In this document: one piece after another, positions 52,000 to 59,885 of the stretch
Layout: each line of letters begins with the position of its first letter
Numbering within the stretch: position 1 is the first letter of the stretch
NCBI GenBank assembly: GCA_963788225.1
Contig: CAWBGI010000003.1
Location: 310,001 to 374,000 of the forward strand
Source: Sulfotelmatobacter sp963788225
GTDB lineage: Bacteria; Acidobacteriota; Terriglobia; Terriglobales; Acidobacteriaceae
Reading direction: 5' to 3'
DNA length: 64,000 nucleotides
Made by a program: the position numbers and the translations under genes
Notes under the pieces: generated by a model
Told to the model about the DNA's origin: nothing
Databases searched by the model: none
Seen by the model: the letters and a program-made list of their open reading frames with translations, nothing else

Positions 52000-52971
52000 A
52001 TGCGTAAGGCGGCTTTGCTCTACAACCCCGACTCCGGCGGCAGCCGCACGCGGCGCGAGGCCGAGTTGCAATCTGTGCTGACGTTGCTCCGCGGCGCAAA
52101 CGTCGAGGCGTATCTAGTTCTCACCGACTCCCGCGCTCACGCAGAGGAGAAGGCGCGCCAGGCCATCCTGGCCGGCTGCGACACCGTCTTTGCCTGCGGC
52201 GGCGACGGCACCATCCACAACATCATCCAAGTGTTGGCGAACACCCGCGTTGCACTTGCGATTCTGCCCATGGGCACGGCTAACGCATTGGCCCACGACC
52301 TCGGTCTGCCCATGAATATTGCCGAAGCGGCGCAGGCAGCTCTGCATGCCGCGCCTCGCAGGGTTGCGCTGGGCCGCATCCAGTATCTGGATCTCGAGGG
52401 CAAACCCGGCACGCGTTTCTTCATCGTTGCGGCCGGCGCTGGAGTGGATGCACACCTCTTCTACAAGCTCCACACCGGAGCCAAGCAGCGCATCGGCATG
52501 GCAGCTTATTACGCAAAAGCGTGGCATCTGTGGTTCACGCATCCCATGACCCGCTTTCAGATTGAATTCGCCGAGACCGGCCTAGGTCAACCCCGCCGAG
52601 CCGAGGTCACGGAGTTGATGGCCGTCCGTATCCGAAATTTTGGCGGCGTACTGCGAGAGTTGGCTCCCGGCGCCTCTCTCGACCGCGACGATGTACGGCT
52701 GGTCTTCTGCCGCACGGCGAGCCGCCTCGCGTATCTTCTCTACGTCACGCGCGGGCTGTTGCGGCGCAGTTGGAAGGTCCCCGGCATTGATCTGGCATAC
52801 AGCGGGCAAGTTTCGTGTCAGTATCGGCCTGCGTCTTCTTCCGTACGCCATGCGCCGCCCGCGCAGCCCAAGGTTTACGTCGAGGCTGATGGCGAACTGG
52901 TTGGCACACTGCCCGCGGAAATCACCATCGCGCCGGATGCATTGACGCTCTTAGTGTCGCCCCGCCGTTAA
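52000..52971 (+). CDS. Diacylglycerol kinase-family lipid kinase
   Basis: Start 52000 (MRKAALLYNPDSGG) gives 323 residues. It has the DAGK catalytic domain with CDTVFACGGDGTIHNIIQVL (GGDGT) and LPMGTANALAHDLGLP, then the YegS/BmrU-type C-terminal beta-sandwich ending VEADGELVGTLPAEI. It phosphorylates a lipid such as diacylglycerol; the exact substrate is uncertain. It is divergent from the TPR gene. Confidence 0.9.
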   Translation: MRKAALLYNPDSGGSRTRREAELQSVLTLLRGANVEAYLVLTDSRAHAEEKARQAILAGCDTVFACGGDGTIHNIIQVLANTRVALAILPMGTANALAHDLGLPMNIAEAAQAALHAAPRRVALGRIQYLDLEGKPGTRFFIVAAGAGVDAHLFYKLHTGAKQRIGMAAYYAKAWHLWFTHPMTRFQIEFAETGLGQPRRAEVTELMAVRIRNFGGVLRELAPGASLDRDDVRLVFCRTASRLAYLLYVTRGLLRRSWKVPGIDLAYSGQVSCQYRPASSSVRHAPPAQPKVYVEADGELVGTLPAEITIAPDALTLLVSPRR

Positions 52972-52998
52972 GCTCTTTTGATTCTATATGAGGAGATT

Positions 52999-53124
52999 CG
53001 TATCAGGGCACGGCTTCAGCCGTGCCGACCGACGCCGAAAACGGAATGGGCTTCAGCCCCTGCGCCTGAAGGCGCACTACAAAAGTACGCGCGTCCGGCA
53101 CGGCTGAAGCCGTGCCCTGATACG
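52999..53124. repeat. 126-bp element with 29-bp terminal inverted repeats
   Basis: CGTATCAGGGCACGGCTTCA continuing GCCGTGCCG (52999-53027) is exactly mirrored by 53096-53124, and each arm contains the GGCACGGCTTCAGCCGTGCC palindrome. The middle holds two further hairpins (GGGCTTCAGCCC; GCGCCTGAAGGCGC). This is a REPIN- or MITE-like non-coding element without a transposase nearby. Confidence 0.85.
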
Positions 53125-53189
53125 AACCCTCGGGGCGGGCTTATTGAGCAGTGGCAATTCCCCTGACGCCCAAATAGAATCCTTAGACC

Positions 53190-54260
53190 TTGGAACCGAT
53201 CACTCATTTCCTGACGGGCGCGTGCATGGGCCGCGCCGGACTCAATCGCAAGACCGCGCTGGCCACGCTCACACTCACGCTGGCCGCGGAGGCTCCCGAT
53301 CTGGATGTCCTCAGCCGGTTCGGCGGACCGGCCTTCGGTTTCGCTCATCATCGCGGCTTCACGCATTCTTTCCTCGGAGTTCCGCTCGACGCTGCCGTGG
53401 TGCTAGGCTTCGTCTATGTGGTCTGGCGTTTACGCGGACGCAAATTGAAAGATCCCAACCTGCCGCCGCGCTGGGGACTGCTCTTTTTCTATGCCTGCCT
53501 CGCCGGCCTCAGTCACATCCTGCTCGACTTCACGAATAATTACGGGATCCGCCCTTTCTGGCCGTTTTCCGAGAAGTGGTACTCCTGGGACATCGTATTC
53601 ATCTTCGAGCCGGTCATGTTCGGCTTTCTGCTGCTCGGATTAATCGTTCCGTCTCTCTTCTCGCTGATTGATAGGGAAATCGGTGCGCGCCATCGTGGTC
53701 CGAGAGGCCGGCTTGCTGCCGCACTCGCGCTGGTGGGCGTGGTGCTGTTGTGGGGCGTGCGCGACTTCGAGCATCGCCGCGCGGTCAGCGCCCTGGCTGC
53801 CCGTACCTACCAGGATGCTGATCCGCAGCGCGTTTCCGCCTATCCCACCATGACCGATCCATTCCACTGGTACGGCGTGGTGGAGACAACAAATTTCTTT
53901 GCTCTGGCTCCAGTGGATTCTCTGGGCCCGGAAGTTGATCCCGAAGGCCGCCTGCAAATCCGCTACAAGCCTGAGGAAACTCCGATCACGTTGGCCGCCA
54001 AGAAGTCTTATCTCGGACGCGTCTACCTGGACTGGGCGCAGTATCCAATTACCGAAACGCAGACACTCGACGCGCCCCCAGGCGGATACATCGTGGAGTT
54101 CGAAGACTTGCGCTTCGCGCGGTTGCCCAGCCTGCTGAACCGTCCCGGTGAGCAGAGCAAGCCGCTCAGCGCACGCGTTCAACTAGACAAAAAGCTGCAC
54201 CCAGTCGCCGACATCTTCGGCTCCGGCAAGAATCAAAAAGGTTTTCCGGAGCCAGATTGA
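53190..54260 (+). CDS. YdjM-family membrane-bound metal-dependent hydrolase
   Basis: The 356-residue protein starts at TTG (53190). It has MEPITHFLTGACMGRAG, LAAEAPDLDVLSRFGG and FAHHRGFTHSFLG, the His/Asp motifs of the YdjM family (PF04307), then LSHILLDFTNNYGIRPFWPFS, four to five membrane segments and an exported C-terminal domain of about 150 residues. YdjM is DNA-damage inducible in E. coli; its reaction is unknown. Confidence 0.87.
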   Translation: MEPITHFLTGACMGRAGLNRKTALATLTLTLAAEAPDLDVLSRFGGPAFGFAHHRGFTHSFLGVPLDAAVVLGFVYVVWRLRGRKLKDPNLPPRWGLLFFYACLAGLSHILLDFTNNYGIRPFWPFSEKWYSWDIVFIFEPVMFGFLLLGLIVPSLFSLIDREIGARHRGPRGRLAAALALVGVVLLWGVRDFEHRRAVSALAARTYQDADPQRVSAYPTMTDPFHWYGVVETTNFFALAPVDSLGPEVDPEGRLQIRYKPEETPITLAAKKSYLGRVYLDWAQYPITETQTLDAPPGGYIVEFEDLRFARLPSLLNRPGEQSKPLSARVQLDKKLHPVADIFGSGKNQKGFPEPD

Positions 54261-54328
54261 GTATGGAAGCGGATGTGCCCAGCCCGCACCCTCAAACTGT
54301 TTCCAAAAACTGCGGGATATCATCGTCG

Positions 54329-55816
54329 TTACACATACTCCCGTTCCGCCCGCCGAATCTCCCGGTACCGCTCGAACACTTTCTTCGCACTCTCCAAGCC
54401 CAGCACTGAGCGGATTGAGCTTCCGCGAAAGGTGTGGCCCAGCATTTTCCAGCCGGTCGTCAAAACAAACTTCGGATCATGCTTCAGCGCGACGGGGATG
54501 TGGTGAACCTTCATCCAGCGCTCGGCCTTCCAGCGCAGAAATTCCACTTCTTCTGCCGGCAAGTGCTCGGTGCGGACCACGGCCGTTGTGCCATCGTATT
54601 CTTCGAGCCGCTCGTTGATGATTAAGCCCTGATCGCGGAAGTCTTTCGTCATGGGCGTGCGGGGATAAGGCGTGGGATGCTGAATGTAGGGCCAATCCAC
54701 GTAGCGGCGGGCGAATTCGAGGTTGGCTTCGATCGACTCGCGCGTGTCGCCGGGGCTGCCCACAATCAATCCCCCGACGACCAGCATCTGGTTACGGTGG
54801 ATGTAATCGATGGCTTTAAGCGTGGCGTTGCCGATGTTTTGGCCGTTGGTGCGCTCCGTGTTCTTGGCGGAAGCCTTCAGGAATTGCAAATCGTTCTCGA
54901 GGATGTTTTCGATGCCGAGAAACACGTAGCGGAATCCGGCGCGGCGCATCAGCGGGGCAAGGGTCTCTCCGTGGTTGGCGATGGCCGATGTCATCGCTTG
55001 CACGAAGTAGTCGATCTTGTGCAGGCCTGCGGCGATGATGGCTTCGCACAACGCCTCGTAGCGCTTCACGTTCAGCGTGATGTTGTCGTCGACCAGAAAA
55101 ATGGTTCGAGCGCCGTGATCGTAGGCGTCACGAATGTCCGCCAGCACGCGATCGAAAGAGTACGTATGGAAGTTGCGCCCGCGCATCTCGATGATCGAGC
55201 AGAAAGTACAATCGAAGGTGCAGCCGCGCGAGGTCTCGATCACATCCACCTGCCGGCCCAGCAGGGTGTAGCCCTTGAGCACGCGCGCGTCGCGCTTCGG
55301 CAGACGGATTTCTTTGTCTTCGAGCCGGTGCGGCGGACGGGCGGGGTTGTGTACCCAACCATCGCCGTTCCGCCACGAGAGACCGCTGATCGCATCTACC
55401 CCTAAGCCTCGCTCGAGCGCCCGCAACAGTTCGCGGAAGGTGACTTCGCCCTCGCTGCGCACCAGATAATCAACGCCCATATTCTCGTAAGCCTCGGGCG
55501 CAAGGCTGGGATCGTATCCGCCCACGACGACCTTCACTCCCGGCCGCAGAGCGCGCACCAGGTCGATGATGCGGCCGGCAGTCCGGCGCTGAAACGTCAT
55601 GATGGAGAGTCCGACGACCTCTGGGTTAAGCTCGCGAACCAGCCGGGTGACCGTTTCACGAACCTGGCGATGAACCAGAATCAAATCAGCCACGGCCACA
55701 CGGTGATGCGGATCGACGTTGCCAGCCAGCGACGTGAGCGCACCGTTGGGCATACGGATCGCGACCGGTGGCATGTGTTCGAAGGAATCCGGCATCGATA
55801 GCAAGAGGACGTTCAT
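54329..55816 (-). CDS. B12-binding-type radical SAM protein
   Basis: The 495-residue protein has an N-terminal cobalamin-binding-like Rossmann domain (VVGLSIMTFQRRTAGRIIDL, VVVGGYDPSLAPEAY, MGVDYLVRSEGEVTF) and a radical SAM core with CTFDCTFC (C199, C203, C206). The conserved DxHxxG histidine motif for base-off cobalamin is not clear. Class B methylases and hopanoid or carotenoid modifiers share this layout. Substrate unknown; neighbours give no clue. Confidence 0.88.
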   Translation of the reverse strand: MNVLLLSMPDSFEHMPPVAIRMPNGALTSLAGNVDPHHRVAVADLILVHRQVRETVTRLVRELNPEVVGLSIMTFQRRTAGRIIDLVRALRPGVKVVVGGYDPSLAPEAYENMGVDYLVRSEGEVTFRELLRALERGLGVDAISGLSWRNGDGWVHNPARPPHRLEDKEIRLPKRDARVLKGYTLLGRQVDVIETSRGCTFDCTFCSIIEMRGRNFHTYSFDRVLADIRDAYDHGARTIFLVDDNITLNVKRYEALCEAIIAAGLHKIDYFVQAMTSAIANHGETLAPLMRRAGFRYVFLGIENILENDLQFLKASAKNTERTNGQNIGNATLKAIDYIHRNQMLVVGGLIVGSPGDTRESIEANLEFARRYVDWPYIQHPTPYPRTPMTKDFRDQGLIINERLEEYDGTTAVVRTEHLPAEEVEFLRWKAERWMKVHHIPVALKHDPKFVLTTGWKMLGHTFRGSSIRSVLGLESAKKVFERYREIRRAEREYV

Positions 55817-56056
55817 GGGGACGAGTCCTTGACCTCGCAGTTATTCCGCAGGCGCGGGTCGAACTTATTTAGTGAACCCTATTTGGCGAACCCAGTAGCG
55901 AGGCGAATGGTCAGATTGTACCCCAGACTTCGGTCAAAGTGCGGTGCAGCGGGGCCGAGGGCAGTCAAGCCGCATTCCGCCCGCGCCGCGTTACAATAGA
56001 TGTTTCGTGATGAAGCGCGGTTCAGCCTGTATTCATGCGGAGCCGCCGAGGGATGC

Positions 56057-56434
56057 ATGTTCGAAGTGACGGTTGACGATACGTTCGCTGCGGGGCATTA
56101 CCTGCGCAACTACAAGGGCAAGTGCGAGAATCCGCACGGCCATAACTACAAGATCAGGGTGACGCTCGCCGGCGAAGAGTTGGATAAGGCAGGGCTGCTG
56201 CTCGATTTCAAGGACCTGCGCGAGGTCATGAAACACGTCATCGAGCGGCTCGATCACCAGATGATCAACGACATTGAGCCGTTTACGGTGATCAATCCGT
56301 CGGCAGAGAATTTGGCCAAGTATTTTTACGACGAATCGAACGCAAGATTGAAGAGCGTGACGGATGGACGTGTTCGAGTAAAAGACGTAACGGTTTTTGA
56401 GACCGACACAACGACAGCGAAGTACAGCGAATAA
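56057..56434 (+). CDS. queD: 6-carboxy-5,6,7,8-tetrahydropterin synthase
   Basis: Start 56057 (MFEVTVDDTFAAGHYL) is preferred to 56000; GAGG precedes it. The 125-residue enzyme has zinc histidines H14, H27 and H29, C23 in KGKCENPHGHNY, and LDHQMINDI and TVFETDT near the end, as in QueD. It converts dihydroneopterin triphosphate to CPH4, step two of 7-deazaguanine synthesis. queE and queC follow. Confidence 0.92.
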   Translation: MFEVTVDDTFAAGHYLRNYKGKCENPHGHNYKIRVTLAGEELDKAGLLLDFKDLREVMKHVIERLDHQMINDIEPFTVINPSAENLAKYFYDESNARLKSVTDGRVRVKDVTVFETDTTTAKYSE

Positions 56435-56436
56435 AA

Positions 56437-56467
56437 CGGTTGCCAGCCGCCGGTTGCCAGCTGCCAG
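56437..56467. repeat. Left inverted repeat next to the four-helix-bundle gene
   Basis: Two tandem GGTTGCCAGC words starting 3 bases after the queD stop. GTTGCCAGCCGCC is mirrored exactly by GGCGGCTGGCAAC at 56866-56897. Confidence 0.75.
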
Positions 56468-56493
56468 TCATACGATGCCGAGAAGGGATCAAG

Positions 56494-56862
56494 ATGGGAC
56501 GATCCTATAAGGACTTGGTCGCTTGGCAAAAAGCGATGGATCTGGTCACCGCTACCTATCGAGCGACGGCCGGGTTTCCGAAGGACGAGCTTTTCGGGCT
56601 CACTTCTCAGTTGCGTCGGGCGGCTGTTTCGATTCCGAGCAATATTGCCGAGGGACAAGGCCGCCTGTCAGAGAAGGAGTTCAGATATTTTCTGGGACAA
56701 GCCAGAGGTTCCCTGATGGAAGTCGAAACTCAGCTGCAAATTGCCGAAAATCTCGGCTATTTAGAAAAGGAAAAAACGAGTTTGCTGTTGCAATCGTGCG
56801 CTGAAGTAGGGCGCATTCTAAACGGGCTACTGGCCTCAGTCTCAAAACAGGTGGAGTCGTAG
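56494..56862 (+). CDS. Four-helix bundle protein (23S rRNA intervening-sequence protein type)
   Basis: Start 56494 (MGRSYKDLVAWQKAMDLV) gives 122 residues. KDLVAWQKAMDLV, GLTSQLRRAAVSIPSNIAEGQGR and EFRYFLGQARGSLMEVETQLQIA are the signature blocks of the four-helix bundle (S23/IVP) family, first seen in rRNA intervening sequences and related to Avd of diversity-generating retroelements. No reverse transcriptase is present. The gene interrupts the que genes and is flanked by inverted repeats, which suggests later insertion. Confidence 0.93.
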   Translation: MGRSYKDLVAWQKAMDLVTATYRATAGFPKDELFGLTSQLRRAAVSIPSNIAEGQGRLSEKEFRYFLGQARGSLMEVETQLQIAENLGYLEKEKTSLLLQSCAEVGRILNGLLASVSKQVES

Positions 56863-56865
56863 AAA

Positions 56866-56897
56866 CCGGCAACTGGAAGCTGGCGGCTGGCAACTGG
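56866..56897. repeat. Right inverted repeat next to the four-helix-bundle gene
   Basis: CCGGCAACTGGAAGCTGGCGGC continuing TGGCAACTGG, ending 4 bases before the queE ATG. It mirrors the repeat at 56437-56467 over a 13-bp perfect core. Confidence 0.75.
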
Positions 56898-56901
56898 TTC
56901 A

Positions 56902-57585
56902 ATGCAAATAACCGAAATCTACAAATCGCTGCAGGGTGAGTCAACGCACGCAGGCCTCCCGTGTGTCTTTGTGCGGCTGACGGGATGTAATCTGCGCTGC
57001 TCCTGGTGCGATAGCGAGTACACGTTTCAGGGCGGTCGCAAAATGGATACCGAAGCCGTGCTGGACGAGGTGATGCGGCTTAGCCCGGACGGAGGCCTGG
57101 TCGAGATCACCGGCGGCGAACCCATGCTGCAGGAGCGCGAACTGGTGCCGCTCATGCGGCAGTTGCTTGCCGGCGGCCATCGCGTGCTGCTCGAGACCAG
57201 CGGAGAGCGGCCCCTGGAGCGGGTTCCGGCAGGCGTCATCAAGATCGTGGATGTGAAGTGCCCGAATTCCGGCGAAGTGGGCACGTTTCACCTGGAGAAT
57301 CTCGAAACCCTGACCGCGCACGATGAAGTCAAGTTCGTGCTGAGCGGGCGCGTGGATTACGAATTCGCCCGCGATTTCACCATCCGCCATCGTCTGGCCG
57401 CGCGCGTGAACGCGGTGCTGTTCTCGCCGGCTTTCCGCAAGGACGCCACCGGAGCGCGCGACAGTTCGCATTGCCTGCTCGATCCGCAGGAACTCGCCGA
57501 GTGGATGCTCGCCGATAACCTCCCTGCGCGGCTGAGCCTGCAATTGCACAAGTTCATCTGGGACCCGGCGGTGAAAGGGGTTTGA
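56902..57585 (+). CDS. queE: 7-carboxy-7-deazaguanine synthase
   Basis: The 227-residue radical SAM enzyme begins MQITEIYKSLQGESTHAGLP and has CNLRCSWCD (C29, C33, C36) plus VEITGGEPMLQ (GGE). It contracts CPH4 to CDG in queuosine synthesis. The repeat just upstream provides no clear ribosome site, so its translation may have changed after the insertion. Confidence 0.94.
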   Translation: MQITEIYKSLQGESTHAGLPCVFVRLTGCNLRCSWCDSEYTFQGGRKMDTEAVLDEVMRLSPDGGLVEITGGEPMLQERELVPLMRQLLAGGHRVLLETSGERPLERVPAGVIKIVDVKCPNSGEVGTFHLENLETLTAHDEVKFVLSGRVDYEFARDFTIRHRLAARVNAVLFSPAFRKDATGARDSSHCLLDPQELAEWMLADNLPARLSLQLHKFIWDPAVKGV

Positions 57586-57588
57586 AGA

Positions 57589-57672
57589 AATTGCTGATTG
57601 CTGATTGTGATTGCTGATTGAAAACCTGATCCCGCAGCACCGTTTAATTCGCAATCATCAATCAACAATTGC
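57589..57672. repeat. Imperfect inverted repeat, queE-queC gap
   Basis: AAATTGCTGATTGCTGATTG is mirrored by CAATCATCAATCAACAATT with about 40 bases between. A second element of the same kind follows queC at 58372-58457. Confidence 0.65.
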
Positions 57673-57680
57673 CTTAACGC

Positions 57681-58361
57681 ATGTCCCATCCTACCAAGCC
57701 CCGCGCAGTCGTTCTGCTCAGCGGTGGAATGGATTCCTGCGTGTGCGCAGCCCTGGCCGCCCGCGACCACGATGCTGCAGCGTTGCACGTTAGCTACGGG
57801 CAGCGCACCGAAGAGCGCGAGCGGCAATCCTTTCTGGCTATCTCCCAGTACCTGAACATCCAGGAGAAACTCCTGGTGCGCAACGAGGCGCTGCGCGCTA
57901 TCGGCGGTTCGGCCCTGACCGACGAAAATATTCCCGTGCCCACGAGGCAAGCGGTTGGCCACGACATTCCAGTAACCTATGTGCCCTTTCGCAACGCCCA
58001 CTTCCTCGCTGTAGCCGTAAGCTGGGCTGAGATGCTGGGGGCGCAAAAGATTTACATCGGTGCCGTAGAACAAGACAGTTCCGGCTATCCCGATTGCCGG
58101 CCAGCGTACTATGAAGCATTCAACCAGGTGATCAAAGTGGGGACGAAAGAAGGAACCATCGAAATCGTCACCCCGCTCATCCGCCTGCGCAAGGCCGAAA
58201 TTGTGCGGCTGGGCCTTGAATTAGGCGCGCCATTCCATTTAACTTGGTCATGCTACAGCCGACAGGATCAGGCGTGCGGCGTTTGCGATAGCTGCGTGCT
58301 GCGGCTGCGGGCCTTTGCCGCCGCTGGAGCCAGAGATCCGATTCCGTACGCAGAGAAATAA
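57681..58361 (+). CDS. queC: 7-cyano-7-deazaguanine synthase
   Basis: The 226-residue enzyme has the PP-loop VVLLSGGMDS, ALHVSYGQRTEERER, GAVEQDSSGYPDCRPAYYEAFN and a C-terminal zinc site CYSRQDQACGVCDSC. It converts CDG to preQ0 with ATP and ammonia. queF is not in the window. Confidence 0.96.
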   Translation: MSHPTKPRAVVLLSGGMDSCVCAALAARDHDAAALHVSYGQRTEERERQSFLAISQYLNIQEKLLVRNEALRAIGGSALTDENIPVPTRQAVGHDIPVTYVPFRNAHFLAVAVSWAEMLGAQKIYIGAVEQDSSGYPDCRPAYYEAFNQVIKVGTKEGTIEIVTPLIRLRKAEIVRLGLELGAPFHLTWSCYSRQDQACGVCDSCVLRLRAFAAAGARDPIPYAEK

Positions 58362-58371
58362 TTTGGTTGGT

Positions 58372-58457
58372 TTTGTGATTGTTGATTGTCGATTGAAAAA
58401 CTGAAGCCGCAACCGACGGTTTTTTAATCAACAATTAGCAATCATCAATCAGAAATT
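58372..58457. repeat. Imperfect inverted repeat after queC
   Basis: TTGTGATTGTTGATTGTCGA is mirrored by AATCAACAATTAGCAATCAT. Same family as 57589-57672, so queC is bracketed by two copies. Confidence 0.65.
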
Positions 58458-58479
58458 GCAGTCGCGCCGGGAGGCCATC

Positions 58480-59622
58480 ATGAAAAAGCATTTTGCAGTG
58501 CTCGTTCTTATTCTGTTAATGCTGGGACTGTGCGTGCCTCCAGTTTTTTCGCAGGCTTCAAGCGTCAAGGGCGTGTGCAAGGATACCGACGGCAAGCCTC
58601 TCGCCGGAGCGGTGGTGGTTTACGCCAACCAGGATACCGGCCAGAAATACGTCATGCCCCCCGCCAACAAGAAGGGTGAGTATTTCTCTCTTGGGGTCGC
58701 TACCGGCAACTATAACGTCACGCTCTACCGAAATGCTGACGACGAGAAAGCCAACAAGGAGCTATTCCACTTCAATAAGTTTCCCGTCAAGGCGGAAGAA
58801 AACACTCTCGACTTTGATTTGAAGAAGATGGCGGACGAACAGGCCAAGAGCATGCCGCCGGAACAAGCCAAGACGCAGGAGTCGAACGAGAAAATAAAGA
58901 AGGAAAATATCACCATTAAGGCGCTGAACGAAAAAATCGTGGCCGCAAACACGGCCATGAAAGCCGGAGATTTCGATACCGCGATGAGCACCATGACCGA
59001 AGCCACGCAGATTGATCCGACGCGCGATGTGCTCTGGGCTCTGCTCGCCGATGCCTATCGCGGTTCGGCGTTAAAGCAGACCGACCCTGCGGAGAAGGCG
59101 AAGCGTTTGCAGGAAGCCGTTGACGACTACCAGAAAGCGATTGAGATCAAGCAGAAGATCCTGGACACCGCACCCGTCAAAGATCCGGTTGAGGTCAAGC
59201 GGCTCGCCGGCTATTACAACAACCTGGGAGAGGCGCTGGGCAAGAGTGGCAAGGTCAATGAGGCCTTGAAAGCCTATGCCCAGGCGGCACAGGTGAACCC
59301 AGAAGGCGCAGCGGGATATTACTTCAACGCTGGCGCGGTGTTGACCAATATCGGCAAGGTCGATGACGCCAACGCGGCCTTCGACAAAGCCATCGCAGCC
59401 GATCCCACCAGGGCCGAAGCCTATTACCAGAAGGGCGTGAACCTTATGGGCAAAGAAACCCTGCAAGGCGACAAAGCCATCCCAGCCCCTGGAACGGTTG
59501 AGGCCTTCCAGAAGTATCTTCAACTCGCGCCCAACGGACCCAACGCTCAGAACGCCAAGGACATGCTGGCCAGCTTTGGGGTTGCCGTGCAAACCAGCCT
59601 TGGTACGAAAAAGAAGAAGTAG
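58480..59622 (+). CDS. Exported TPR protein with carboxypeptidase-regulatory-like domain
   Basis: Start 58480 (MKKHFAVLVLILLML) has GGGAGG seven bases before. The 380-residue protein has a signal peptide, an Ig-like carboxypeptidase regulatory domain (VKGVCKDTDGKPLAGAVVVY, about 29-110), a Lys/Glu-rich helical linker and at least four TPR units (AAQVNPEGAAGYYFNAGAVL, AIAADPTRAEAYYQKGVNLM), ending KKKK. A scaffold role in the periplasm is likely but not shown. Confidence 0.85.
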   Translation: MKKHFAVLVLILLMLGLCVPPVFSQASSVKGVCKDTDGKPLAGAVVVYANQDTGQKYVMPPANKKGEYFSLGVATGNYNVTLYRNADDEKANKELFHFNKFPVKAEENTLDFDLKKMADEQAKSMPPEQAKTQESNEKIKKENITIKALNEKIVAANTAMKAGDFDTAMSTMTEATQIDPTRDVLWALLADAYRGSALKQTDPAEKAKRLQEAVDDYQKAIEIKQKILDTAPVKDPVEVKRLAGYYNNLGEALGKSGKVNEALKAYAQAAQVNPEGAAGYYFNAGAVLTNIGKVDDANAAFDKAIAADPTRAEAYYQKGVNLMGKETLQGDKAIPAPGTVEAFQKYLQLAPNGPNAQNAKDMLASFGVAVQTSLGTKKKK

Positions 59623-59650
59623 CGCCAGTAAACCAGGTAGCGCCGGCAGC

Positions 59651-59712
59651 CTGCCCTGAGCGAAGTCGAAGGGTCTCGCCGGCTGTCGAGCGGGCGTCGC
59701 GCCCGCTCAGAC
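59651..59712. repeat. Dispersed palindromes downstream of the TPR gene
   Basis: CTGCCCTGAGCGAAGTCGAA (59651-59670) with GGG following, then GAGCGGGCGTCGCGCCCGCTC (about 59688-59709), a strong hairpin. The rest of 59623-59885 shows nothing else. Confidence 0.6.
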
Positions 59713-59885
59713 CGGATCATCACAACGGCTTCCACGTTACGAAGGACTATGTCCTAAATGTCTCTGCATCTCTCATGTAAGCGCGGTAAAGTGTAGTCAC
59801 TAGGTTAACTCCGGTTTGTTTGGTTCTCCTTTCTGTGGTGCGTGCAATTCCCTAAGCTTTTCAGTAGGTTCGCGAAGAGGATGGA

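Noticed and set aside
55817..56056. preQ1 riboswitch ahead of queD
   Set aside because: I looked for a preQ1 aptamer pattern and saw none.
56494..56862. Diversity-generating retroelement accessory (Avd)
   Set aside because: The family is related, but no reverse transcriptase or template/variable repeat is present.
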